Below are positions 1 through 7,303 of a stretch of 64,000 nt of DNA, one piece after another. Numbering within the stretch: position 1 is the first letter of the stretch; each line of letters starts with the position of its first letter. Where the stretch lies: positions 186,001 to 250,000 of the forward strand of contig CAYQOM010000003.1 in assembly GCA_964419145.1 (NCBI GenBank), written 5' to 3'. The position numbers and the translations under genes were made by a program. This DNA comes from UBA2336 sp964419145 (GTDB lineage Bacteria; Bacteroidota; Bacteroidia; Cytophagales; Cyclobacteriaceae). A model generated the notes under the pieces. The model was given only the letters and a program-made list of their open reading frames with translations, was not told the origin of the DNA and did not search any database.

Positions 1-870
1 CTATGGTATCAGGGCCTTCTTTTGTTTAGGTCTTCTGGCGGTTTTAATATTCCAAGTAATACAATTCAGAACCCCTCCTTCCTTTGACACTTCCCTCGCA
101 TCAATTGTTTTAAGTGGTCTCCCTGGAAATAATTGCTCAAAGAATCGTGCTGTTAAATCATCCTCTTTCATTCCGAATATCGGAAGGATAGTAAGACTAT
201 CCATTTTTAGATAATTGATGTACAATCCATCAGCGGATTCTCGATTGACATTCTTGTAGGGATTGTATGGAATTTTAATTAGCTGAAAGCCATTACCTTT
301 TAATTCTCTCATTAACTTTCTTTGAAAGTCTGGTTTATCATTTGGCTTGTAATTATTGATTAGTAGGGTATTGTCATCATAGTACCTGACCATTCCATCT
401 GCATGGCCGGTGTAATCACCTGGTTCTCGGGGAATGATTATTATTTTACATCCAAACAGGTTTTCCAGTTCTTTTATTAACCCTAGCTTGGTATGAGTGG
501 GATTCTCCTTAAAGATTTTATCAGTAAGGATTACCCAATCACTTCCTTTTATCACATTTCCACCGTCAATCTTAATGTGGCTTTCAATGGCAGCTATTTC
601 AATTGCTCGACAAACCTGCTTGTTATTGGTTTGAGAGGATATGTAAGTATTATTTTGCAGGTAATCAGGCTCATATTTAAATCGCACAAATTTACATTGC
701 TCTACCTGAATGGGCATGTAGTCTCTACACCATATATCCTTTGTGAAAGGCAGTAATTCGTATCTAACCTGTAGGCTGGCTAATAGATTAGTAAAGGATT
801 CAAAGAATATCTTCTTTCTGGGCAATAAATCTGATAGATAAAGAAAGTTAGTTTTATCATCCGTAATCAT
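1..870 (-). CDS. Agmatine deiminase / peptidyl-arginine deiminase-like enzyme
   Basis: A 289-residue protein of the guanidino-group-modifying superfamily (agmatine deiminase and Porphyromonas-type peptidyl-arginine deiminase), which hydrolyses a guanidinium group to a ureido group. The family landmarks are all present: WCRD at 47-50, DGGN at 102-105, GHADG at 155-159 (catalytic His156 and Asp158) and GGVLNC ending in the nucleophile Cys270. The enzyme should therefore be active. It is shorter than usual agmatine deiminases (about 350 residues), and no signal peptide is visible. The substrate cannot be read from sequence. It is the last gene of a three-gene run (HNH nuclease, small basic protein, this gene) with a 1-nt gap to its neighbour, at the edge of a restriction island, so a defence role is inferred rather than polyamine metabolism. 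The stop codon is at bases 1-3. Confidence 0.8.
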   Translation of the reverse strand: MITDDKTNFLYLSDLLPRKKIFFESFTNLLASLQVRYELLPFTKDIWCRDYMPIQVEQCKFVRFKYEPDYLQNNTYISSQTNNKQVCRAIEIAAIESHIKIDGGNVIKGSDWVILTDKIFKENPTHTKLGLIKELENLFGCKIIIIPREPGDYTGHADGMVRYYDDNTLLINNYKPNDKPDFQRKLMRELKGNGFQLIKIPYNPYKNVNRESADGLYINYLKMDSLTILPIFGMKEDDLTARFFEQLFPGRPLKTIDAREVSKEGGVLNCITWNIKTARRPKQKKALIP

Positions 871-871
871 T

Positions 872-1069
872 TTAGTTCAACTTGCCCTTTTGTTTTGGAC
901 TATTTGAGTTTTCTTCAATTGATGCTTTAAGATTTGCGACAATAGACTCAGCGATTAATCTTGATACCAGGTTATGAGGCATTTTGCCAAGTTCTTCCAG
1001 CGTTATACTTGTTAACTTGTTTGAACCGACTTGTATGTCGATTTTTCTTTTTCTTCTATTGCTCATTTT
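872..1069 (-). CDS. Small basic protein between HNH nuclease and deiminase
   Basis: About 65 residues, not recognised. The N-terminus is strongly basic (MSNRRKRK), the middle is likely helical, and the tail is Lys/Gln rich. I chose the ATG at 1067-1069, which overlaps the end of the HNH gene by 14 nt. An in-frame ATG at 1097-1099 would add ten residues but deepen the overlap to 44 nt. It ends one base before the deiminase gene, so the three genes are probably translated as a coupled set. The size and charge would suit a nucleic-acid-binding accessory or antitoxin-like partner, but that is only inference. Confidence 0.55.
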   Translation of the reverse strand, partial: KMSNRRKRKIDIQVGSNKLTSITLEELGKMPHNLVSRLIAESIVANLKASIEENSNSPKQKGKLN

Positions 1070-1736
1070 TAAAGACTTTAATATCTCGAACGTCCGCATT
1101 ATATCTTTCCTGCTCTCTAATCTGCAAGGCCTTTTTAATTCTTTCTTTCCAAACAGTCTTAATTGACTGACCTATACGCTTGAATTCTTCTTCTGTGAAT
1201 TCATCTGTTTTTGCGTTGTTACACCAATAGCAACACATAACAGAATTCTCAGGGGTATACTCGAAATTTGAGTTTAGCCTGTCTATTTCCAGATTCCATC
1301 CACGTAAATTCTTTTTATTTAATTGCCTGTTATTGCTCAATGTTTCAATCTCAGTCTTCTTGAGCTCACAATAGTGACATTGTTCATTTTTAATCATTTC
1401 ATTAAACTTGCTTTCCGGGAATTTAACCGGGAATACTTTGGCTATGTAATGCTCACGGCAGGCTTTAATGACTTCTTCATTTTCTTTTAAGGCATTCGTT
1501 ATTGCTTCGTATATTTCCTTAATGGTTTTATCTTTGATTATAAATTCCAATTCTTGTTGCCAATAGACAGTAGAATACTCCGAAACAAGTTCCTCTGTAA
1601 TTTCAAATGATTGGAATTCTTTAGATTCAAATTTTAATTTATTATTTATCACTAATTGATAAATAAATAGATTCAATTTAGTTTTAAAGCTATCAAGTGC
1701 TTTGCTTTTGTAATTCATAATGTATTGTTCTTTCAA
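1056..1736 (-). CDS. HNH-family endonuclease-like protein
   Basis: A 226-residue protein. The C-terminal half carries a zinc-stabilised HNH-type nuclease signature: Cys120-x2-Cys123, then ExDR (Glu150, Asp152, Arg153) where the first catalytic His of classical HNH is usually found, Asn164, and Cys169-x2-Cys172 followed by NNAKxDxF, typical of the helix closing the beta-beta-alpha-metal fold. The N-terminal 100 residues are helical and match nothing I know; they may sense or bind the target. An alternative start is Met7. It heads a run with a small basic protein (overlapping) and the deiminase. The gene is AT-rich compared with hsdR and is preceded by a 97-nt gap that could hold its own promoter. 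DNA or RNA as the substrate is not decided by the sequence. Confidence 0.7.
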   Translation of the reverse strand: MKEQYIMNYKSKALDSFKTKLNLFIYQLVINNKLKFESKEFQSFEITEELVSEYSTVYWQQELEFIIKDKTIKEIYEAITNALKENEEVIKACREHYIAKVFPVKFPESKFNEMIKNEQCHYCELKKTEIETLSNNRQLNKKNLRGWNLEIDRLNSNFEYTPENSVMCCYWCNNAKTDEFTEEEFKRIGQSIKTVWKERIKKALQIREQERYNADVRDIKVFKNEQ

Positions 1737-1833
1737 GGTTTGGAACGACCATAATATCTATAAGTTACAAACAATAATACCTGAACTAAATAGATAGAAT
1801 TATTCGTACTGCTTTATACCGTTACTATTTTGA

Positions 1834-2178
1834 TTACTGATTTCGCTTAAATATTTGTTTGGATTGCTTACGATATTTATAATCCTTCTTCAGTTCATTT
1901 TGGTACGCAGGGGATTTTCGTATTACATACTCGCACAGGTTATGGAATGTAGGAAATCCCTCTCTTCTAATTAAAATACCGTTTAGTACGGGATTTATTC
2001 TTTCACTGCCATATCGGAGAAACACATTGAGAATATTCTCACTTCTAGGCTTTGAATCCAAATGTTCAGCAAAGTGCTTTTTCCATGCCTTTATAGGGAA
2101 ACCAAACCGTTCTTCCAGCTCTGTCCACACCTGGTTAATGTGGACTTCCTCCATGTAATCAAAGATGTTGGGTGACAT
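1834..2178 (-). CDS. Hypothetical protein (114 aa)
   Basis: I do not recognise this protein. It is predicted soluble and mostly helical, with a Trp/Phe-rich N-terminal part and a very basic last 20 residues (Lys/Arg/Gln). The gene stands apart: 112 nt separate it from the gene upstream and 97 nt from the HNH gene downstream, so it is probably its own transcription unit. The upstream gap carries an inverted repeat (CTGACA, 5-nt spacer, TGTCAG) and a second short hairpin. The basic tail suggests nucleic-acid binding, without proof. Confidence 0.5.
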   Translation of the reverse strand: MSPNIFDYMEEVHINQVWTELEERFGFPIKAWKKHFAEHLDSKPRSENILNVFLRYGSERINPVLNGILIRREGFPTFHNLCEYVIRKSPAYQNELKKDYKYRKQSKQIFKRNQ

Positions 2179-2229
2179 GGTACAAACCTAACGGTGGTGG
2201 TGCATTGGGTCAATACCATTTTAATAGTG

Positions 2230-2246
2230 CTGACATAAAGTGTCAG
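2230..2246. promoter_or_regulatory. Inverted repeat CTGACA-N5-TGTCAG, possible operator
   Basis: A perfect 6-bp inverted repeat, CTGACA then TGTCAG with a 5-nt spacer, lies about 52 bp upstream of the 114-aa gene. Its TGACA core is the same as in the repeat cluster upstream of hsdM at 13168-13230, hinting at a shared regulator within the element. A second hairpin (ATAGGT / ACCTAT, 2256-2275) follows it. Confidence 0.35.
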
Positions 2247-2290
2247 TTATTTTCGATAGGTTTTTGAATACCTATAGTTGTCCCTTCCTA

Positions 2291-2626
2291 CTATTTCTTC
2301 TTAAAGTAAATTTTTAGTGCTACCCTAATACTATCATTTAAAGCCCATCCCAGTTCAGTGTAGTTACCTATCATTGAGAAATAGGCAGGTTTATAACTTC
2401 GACCTTCTTTGTAAGTTCCGAAATCCGTTACCCCACATTGCTTTCCTATTTTTTTACCTAGTCTACCGACCTCAGTTGGTAGTATATTTAATTTCCTTTT
2501 GAGTTCTTCGCTTGTTAACAGGCATCCGGGGGAATTGTAAATAGCTGTTAGAATTTTCATCTCCTTATTTGTTAATGAAGAAAGTGAATCGAGAATATCT
2601 TCGGGGGTTACATCATAAATATTCAT
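2291..2626 (-). CDS. Small winged-helix-like protein (111 aa)
   Basis: A 111-residue protein of no recognised family. Residues about 18-65 look like a winged helix-turn-helix: a helix containing LTNKEMKILTAIY, a turn at NSPG, a second helix (TSEELKRKLN) and a recognition-helix candidate (LPTEVGRLGKKIGK). Residues 70-85 (GTYKEGRSYKPAYF) would form the wing. It follows the 175-aa gene after 22 nt and so probably ends the long restriction operon. A role as transcriptional regulator or DNA-recognition subunit of the neighbouring PD-(D/E)XK nuclease is possible. The HTH assignment is by eye only. Confidence 0.5.
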   Translation of the reverse strand: MNIYDVTPEDILDSLSSLTNKEMKILTAIYNSPGCLLTSEELKRKLNILPTEVGRLGKKIGKQCGVTDFGTYKEGRSYKPAYFSMIGNYTELGWALNDSIRVALKIYFKKK

Positions 2627-2648
2627 AATTGCTTGTTAAATTAAATAT

Positions 2649-3176
2649 CTATTTTCTATGAATGGGATCTTCCTCAGTTTCGGAATTGGGCATAACCTCA
2701 CGCCATAAACCAATTCTATGGTTTAATCGCTTTATTTCATTCTCGGTATCATGCCAAGTTTTGACCGCCTCAATGTGGTCTACCTTATCGATTTCTTCAC
2801 GACTTGGATAAATTACTTTAATGACTGTAGTCTTCTTTGGTTTCTTAATTCTCTTTACCCTTACCTTTTTACCCTTTAAAGACTTTTCTTTTAGGCTTTT
2901 ATAATGGAGGTTCACAGAGTGGAAGTATAATTGAATTAACCGCCTGCACTTTTTATTAGTGGTGTTTGTCAGGAGTTCTTTTTCTAATATTCCAATATGA
3001 AATTCGAATTGAATTTTAGAATCAATAAATTCTATAATTTCTCTAAGCTCGGTTTCAGAATTTATCGGGAACTTATCTTTTATTGATGAAATTAAGTACT
3101 TACTAATGTCCTGTGAATTAGTTAATGTTTTTTTTGAATTAGAACTACCCGAACTCATGATTCGTATTATTGGCAT
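2649..3176 (-). CDS. Basic hypothetical protein coupled to PD-(D/E)XK nuclease
   Basis: 175 residues, unrecognised. The N-terminus is Ser/Asn rich and probably disordered, the middle is helical, and residues about 95-120 form a strongly basic Lys/Arg/Pro stretch; the C-terminus is again helical and charged. The start codon overlaps the stop codon of the upstream nuclease gene by one base (TAATG arrangement), which suggests translational coupling and a joint function. An in-frame Met7 is an alternative start. The basic stretch would suit DNA or RNA binding. Codon use and base composition are AT-rich, like the rest of the first 3.9 kb. Confidence 0.5.
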   Translation of the reverse strand: MPIIRIMSSGSSNSKKTLTNSQDISKYLISSIKDKFPINSETELREIIEFIDSKIQFEFHIGILEKELLTNTTNKKCRRLIQLYFHSVNLHYKSLKEKSLKGKKVRVKRIKKPKKTTVIKVIYPSREEIDKVDHIEAVKTWHDTENEIKRLNHRIGLWREVMPNSETEEDPIHRK

Positions 3177-3883
3177 TACAAGGGTGGCTGATGGTATACA
3201 TCTATTTTAAACTCCAATAGTTTTGTAGTAAGAATTTCTTCGAGGTTTGATATTTCAATCTCTTTTATTTCAATCAAAGGTAATTTGTACTTGATGTATA
3301 GTTCTACTTTTTCAGCCTTTCTCTTTAAATATTCCTCATCATCAAGCCCCCAATATTCAATATAAACTCCCCGTGTTACATTTCTTGTTACAGGAATATA
3401 GAAATCACAATATGCTAATTCTGTTATTGGTAGTTTCTTGTCGTATGCATGAGTAATCCCGTTTATATAAAGAAAGTTATCTATTAACATTTCTGACTTT
3501 GAACGTACCAAATGGCCATCTAAAGTTTTTAATGTGGCGGGATACCTTACATGAAGATTATCAGGAGCTGAATTATTGTCCAATTTGCTTCGTGTACTGA
3601 ATGCATCGTTGTACTTGAGACCTCCTTCCAATTGTGCATAAAGTTCTGTTATATCCCAGTCACATTTTTTAAGATCAGACATCTTTTCAATTATCACATG
3701 ACAATTGATAACAATGTCCACTATCTCCCTATCAGATGGCCTTTTAATTTTACTGTAAAGCTTGTTTATCTCTTTATTTAGCAATCGCTTTCCTTCATGG
3801 TCAAGATTGAATTGAATCACATCAAATCGCCTTTGAACTAAATCATTATGCTTTAGCATTAGTCTCTTGATCTCTTCAATCAT
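3176..3883 (-). CDS. PD-(D/E)XK-like nuclease domain protein
   Basis: 235 residues. The C-terminal part (about 118-235) matches the restriction-endonuclease-like pattern often fused to superfamily 1 helicases: VRSKSE ending in Glu131, CDFYIP with Asp160, EYWG with Glu176 in the strand that normally carries ExK, then a helix with Lys192 before a hydrophobic strand. The usual Lys of the ExK motif is replaced by Trp178, as in the EHWG subgroup where a later Lys takes its place. The N-terminal 115 residues are helical and unassigned. It begins 7 nt after hsdR and its stop overlaps the next start, so it is transcribed with the type I operon. It may be an independent effector nuclease riding in the same operon; no helicase partner other than HsdR is seen. 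Confidence 0.65.
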   Translation of the reverse strand: MIEEIKRLMLKHNDLVQRRFDVIQFNLDHEGKRLLNKEINKLYSKIKRPSDREIVDIVINCHVIIEKMSDLKKCDWDITELYAQLEGGLKYNDAFSTRSKLDNNSAPDNLHVRYPATLKTLDGHLVRSKSEMLIDNFLYINGITHAYDKKLPITELAYCDFYIPVTRNVTRGVYIEYWGLDDEEYLKRKAEKVELYIKYKLPLIEIKEIEISNLEEILTTKLLEFKIDVYHQPPL

Positions 3884-3890
3884 TTTACTC

Positions 3891-6800
3891 TTAGCTAAGT
3901 TCCACTGCCATCAACTTCGCCTGCTCTATCACAGTCTCTGTTGCCTTTGCTTCCATATCGGGCGGGTAGCCGTGTTTACGAAGTATTTTTTTAACCGCTA
4001 TGCGCATCTTGGCTTGAACGTTTTCGCGCACTGTCCAATCGATGCTGGTATTTTTCTTAACGGTATCCACTAATTCTCTGGCAATATCTCTTAGCACATC
4101 ATCACCTAATACGGCAACAGCGCTATCGTTTACTTCAAGGGCGGAGTAGAAGGCGTATTCCCGGAAGTCAAGACCTAAATCCTCCCCTCTGCGGTCGGCT
4201 TCTTTTATGTCGTGGGCAAGGGTAATGAGTTCTTCTATTACCTGTGCGGACGTTATCAGGTTGTTCTGGTAGTTCTTTACGGCTTGCTCCAGCATTTCAC
4301 TAAATTTCTTAGACTGCACCAGGTTTGTTTTTTGCCGAACCTTGATTTCATCGTTCAATAGTTTCTTCAATAATTCCAACGCAAGATTTTTGTGTTGCAT
4401 GCCGCGTACTTCGGCCAGAAATTCATCGGAGAGAATTGAAATATCGGGTTTCTTTATACCGGCTGCATCGAAGATGTCCACCACTTCATCGGCAACGATG
4501 GCATCCGATACAATTTGTTTGATGGCCGTTTCAATTTCTTCATCCGATTTTACTTTCCGGCTCTCGCTCACTTTTACAATGCGCGTGCGTATGGCCTGAA
4601 ACAAACCGACTTCATCCCGAATCTCTACCGTATCCGGGTGGGGTACGCTTACTGCAAATGCTTTGGTGAGTTCGGTAACGGCTTTCAGGTAACGCTCTTT
4701 GCCGTTTTCCAGGCTAAAGATGTAGTTGGCTGCCTGTATGGGGAATGAAAGTTTTTCCTTTGGTGTCGCGCTAAAGAATGTCATGTAATCGAAACCTTTT
4801 TTCAGGCTTGGGTCGCGTGGTTGTTCGGCAAACATTTGTACCACTACTTCGTACTTGCCCATCATTACACTGGCGGCTTCCTCCTGGTCGAAGGCTGGTT
4901 TGCCTTTGCCTCCGCTTTCAGTGTAGAGTGATAAGGCTTTCTTTAAATCATTGGCTATGCCGATGTAATCGACAATCAAACCACCTTCTTTGTCTTTGTA
5001 TACCCGGTTAACCCGGGCGATGGCCTGCATCAGGTTATGGCCGCGCATGGGTTTATCGATGTACAGGGTACTGAGTACGGGTGCATCAAACCCGGTGAGC
5101 CACATGTCGCGAACGATGGCAATTTTCAGTTTATCGGTTGGGTCTTTCAGCCTGTCGGCAAGTGCTTTTCTTCGTGGCTTGTTACGCACGTGTGGTTGAA
5201 ACTCCAACGGGTCGGATGAGGAGCCGGTCATTACCACTTTTATTATGCCGTCTGCGTCATCATCGCTGTGCCACTCGGGTTTAAGTTTCACAATTTCAGT
5301 GTATAGCTCCACGCATATCCTGCGGCTCATACACACAATCATGGCCTTGCTATCGAATACCTGTTCGCGGCTTTCGAAGTGATTGACAATATCCCGTGCA
5401 ATTAATGCCAGGCGTTGTGGGTTGCCTACAATCGCTTCCAACCGTGCCCATTTGCTCTTACTGCTTTCCAGGCGTTTGCTTACACCTTCCTCCTGCTCTC
5501 CGTAATCCTCCAACTCTTCGGCTACGAGTGATAGTTGCTCGTCTATCGCGTACTTCTTCTCATCTTTCAGCATCACTTTGGCGAGGCGGTTCTCGTAGTA
5601 AATTCTTACTGTAGCGCCATCGTCAACAGCCTGCTGAATGTCGTACACATCGATGTAATCGCCAAATACGGCTTGGGTATTCTTGTCGGTGTTTTCAATG
5701 GGCGTACCGGTAAAGCCAATGAAGGAGGCGTTGGGTAAGGCATCGCGCATGTGGCGGGCGAAGCCGTCCATGAAATCGTACTGGCTGCGGTGAGCTTCAT
5801 CGGCAATCACAACAATGTTGCGCCTGTCGGATAGCTGCTCATATTTTCCTTTTACGTTTTTGAATTTGCCATCACCCAAGTCAATCTTTTCTTCCGTTTC
5901 CGGAAGGAACTTCTGGATGGTGGTAAACACAATGCCCCCGGAAGAGACAGAAAGCAAACGTTTCAGGTCGTCACGGTTTTCAGCTTGCACGGGTGTTTGC
6001 CGCAGTACATCCTGACTCAGGGAAAAGGTATCGAATAGCTGGTCGTCTAAATCGTTGCGGTCAGTAAGTACGACTAAGGTTGGGTTGTTCAAGGCCAATA
6101 CCAGTTTACCGGCATAGAACACCATGCTTAAACTTTTACCGCTGCCTTGTGTGTGCCAGATAACCCCGGCCCGTTGGTCGCCATGCTCTGCCGTTGCGCG
6201 TTTGGTGGTTTCAACGGCCTTGTTTACGGCAAAGTATTGGTGGTAGCGTGGCACTATCTTGGTGATTTGCTCCTTGTTTTTGTGAAATAACGTGAAGTGA
6301 CGGATAAGGTCAGGCAATACGCTTTTGTTAAGCATACCTTTCATGAGCACTTCTACCTGTGGTATGTTTTCATCGGCTATTAGTTTACCGTCTATCGACT
6401 TCCAGGGAACAAAGAATTGTTTAGGTGAAGTGAGGGAACCATAAAGCGCATCCCATCCATCGGACACAATAAGCAAAGCGTTGTATTGAAACAAGGTTGG
6501 AATGGCTTTCTTGTAGGTTTGTAATTGATTGAAGGCCGAGTGAACATCCGCGTTTTCATCGGCTGCGTTTTTTAATTCGATGACAACAAGCGGTAAGCCA
6601 TTTACGAACAGAATCACATCGGGCCTCTTGTTTACGTTGCCTTCAATGATGGTAAACTGATTGATGACTAAGAATTCGTTGTTGTGCGGATTGGTGTAAT
6701 CGAGTAGCCACACTTTGTCACCTGCAATTCTATCACCTTTGCGGTATTCTACTTCCACGCCATCGGTAAGGTATTTGTGAAATGTGTAGTTGTTTTGAAA

Positions 6801-7043
6801 CAGGTTGGGGCTATCGCTGCGTAATACTTTTTTCAGTGCTTCTTCCTGTGCCTCTGCCGGGATGTTGGAATTGTGCCTGGCTATGGCAGCCTGTAGGCGT
6901 TGCTTCAATACTACTTCATGGTATTCGCGCTCCTGGTACAGTCCTTCCGGAGAGATGGTTGGCCCGTGAATGTACTCATAGCCCAGGTTAATAAACTCCT
7001 GGATAACTACCTGTTCGATATGGTCTTCGGAGATTACGGCCAT
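3891..7043 (-). CDS. hsdR: Type I restriction enzyme, R subunit
   Basis: 1050-residue motor and nuclease subunit of a type I restriction-modification complex, which translocates DNA and cuts unmethylated invading DNA. The N-terminal PD-(D/E)XK nuclease has PDVILF (Asp142) and IELKNA (Glu156-x-Lys158). The superfamily 2 motor follows: Walker A WHTQGSGKS (Gly-Lys-Ser near 302-304), DEAH at 415-418, GFTGTPIE, and motif VI QAIARVNR. The C-terminal third fits the helical HsdR tail domain. Length is normal. The ATG overlaps the stop of the 86-aa gene by one base. GC content is visibly higher than in the flanking small genes, so the core hsd genes and the accessory genes probably have different histories. 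Confidence 0.96.
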   Translation of the reverse strand: MAVISEDHIEQVVIQEFINLGYEYIHGPTISPEGLYQEREYHEVVLKQRLQAAIARHNSNIPAEAQEEALKKVLRSDSPNLFQNNYTFHKYLTDGVEVEYRKGDRIAGDKVWLLDYTNPHNNEFLVINQFTIIEGNVNKRPDVILFVNGLPLVVIELKNAADENADVHSAFNQLQTYKKAIPTLFQYNALLIVSDGWDALYGSLTSPKQFFVPWKSIDGKLIADENIPQVEVLMKGMLNKSVLPDLIRHFTLFHKNKEQITKIVPRYHQYFAVNKAVETTKRATAEHGDQRAGVIWHTQGSGKSLSMVFYAGKLVLALNNPTLVVLTDRNDLDDQLFDTFSLSQDVLRQTPVQAENRDDLKRLLSVSSGGIVFTTIQKFLPETEEKIDLGDGKFKNVKGKYEQLSDRRNIVVIADEAHRSQYDFMDGFARHMRDALPNASFIGFTGTPIENTDKNTQAVFGDYIDVYDIQQAVDDGATVRIYYENRLAKVMLKDEKKYAIDEQLSLVAEELEDYGEQEEGVSKRLESSKSKWARLEAIVGNPQRLALIARDIVNHFESREQVFDSKAMIVCMSRRICVELYTEIVKLKPEWHSDDDADGIIKVVMTGSSSDPLEFQPHVRNKPRRKALADRLKDPTDKLKIAIVRDMWLTGFDAPVLSTLYIDKPMRGHNLMQAIARVNRVYKDKEGGLIVDYIGIANDLKKALSLYTESGGKGKPAFDQEEAASVMMGKYEVVVQMFAEQPRDPSLKKGFDYMTFFSATPKEKLSFPIQAANYIFSLENGKERYLKAVTELTKAFAVSVPHPDTVEIRDEVGLFQAIRTRIVKVSESRKVKSDEEIETAIKQIVSDAIVADEVVDIFDAAGIKKPDISILSDEFLAEVRGMQHKNLALELLKKLLNDEIKVRQKTNLVQSKKFSEMLEQAVKNYQNNLITSAQVIEELITLAHDIKEADRRGEDLGLDFREYAFYSALEVNDSAVAVLGDDVLRDIARELVDTVKKNTSIDWTVRENVQAKMRIAVKKILRKHGYPPDMEAKATETVIEQAKLMAVELS

Positions 7044-7303
7044 CAGATGAATTCTTTTACTTGACCACTGGTAAATATAATAGAAACCTTTACAGCTTTG
7101 TTAAAGTCGATGGAGTGGAAGGGCTCACCAAGTGTTTGGTGGCTATGATTTGCCAGGATAACCGTTGGCTCTGCCGGGTTATAGTACTGCACTTCACGAA
7201 ATGAGCCCGAAACTCTTTCCCCGTTACTGTACACCACTTCAACACCGCTTACGGAGCTCATGTTATGGAAGAGGATATGGGTAAACTCCGGGCTGACTCT
7301 CAT
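7043..7303 (-). CDS. Small protein between hsdS and hsdR (86 aa)
   Basis: An 86-residue protein of unknown function, rich in beta-strand-forming and aromatic residues (VEVVYSNGERVSGSF, VKVSIIFTSGQVKEFI), with no cysteine and no membrane segment. It looks like a small all-beta fold. It is locked into the operon: its start overlaps the hsdS stop by 4 nt (ATGA) and its stop overlaps the hsdR start by 1 nt. Such tight coupling implies its amount is tied to HsdS and HsdR. It could be an assembly factor or a control protein that limits restriction; this is inference from position only. Confidence 0.6.
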   Translation of the reverse strand: MRVSPEFTHILFHNMSSVSGVEVVYSNGERVSGSFREVQYYNPAEPTVILANHSHQTLGEPFHSIDFNKAVKVSIIFTSGQVKEFI

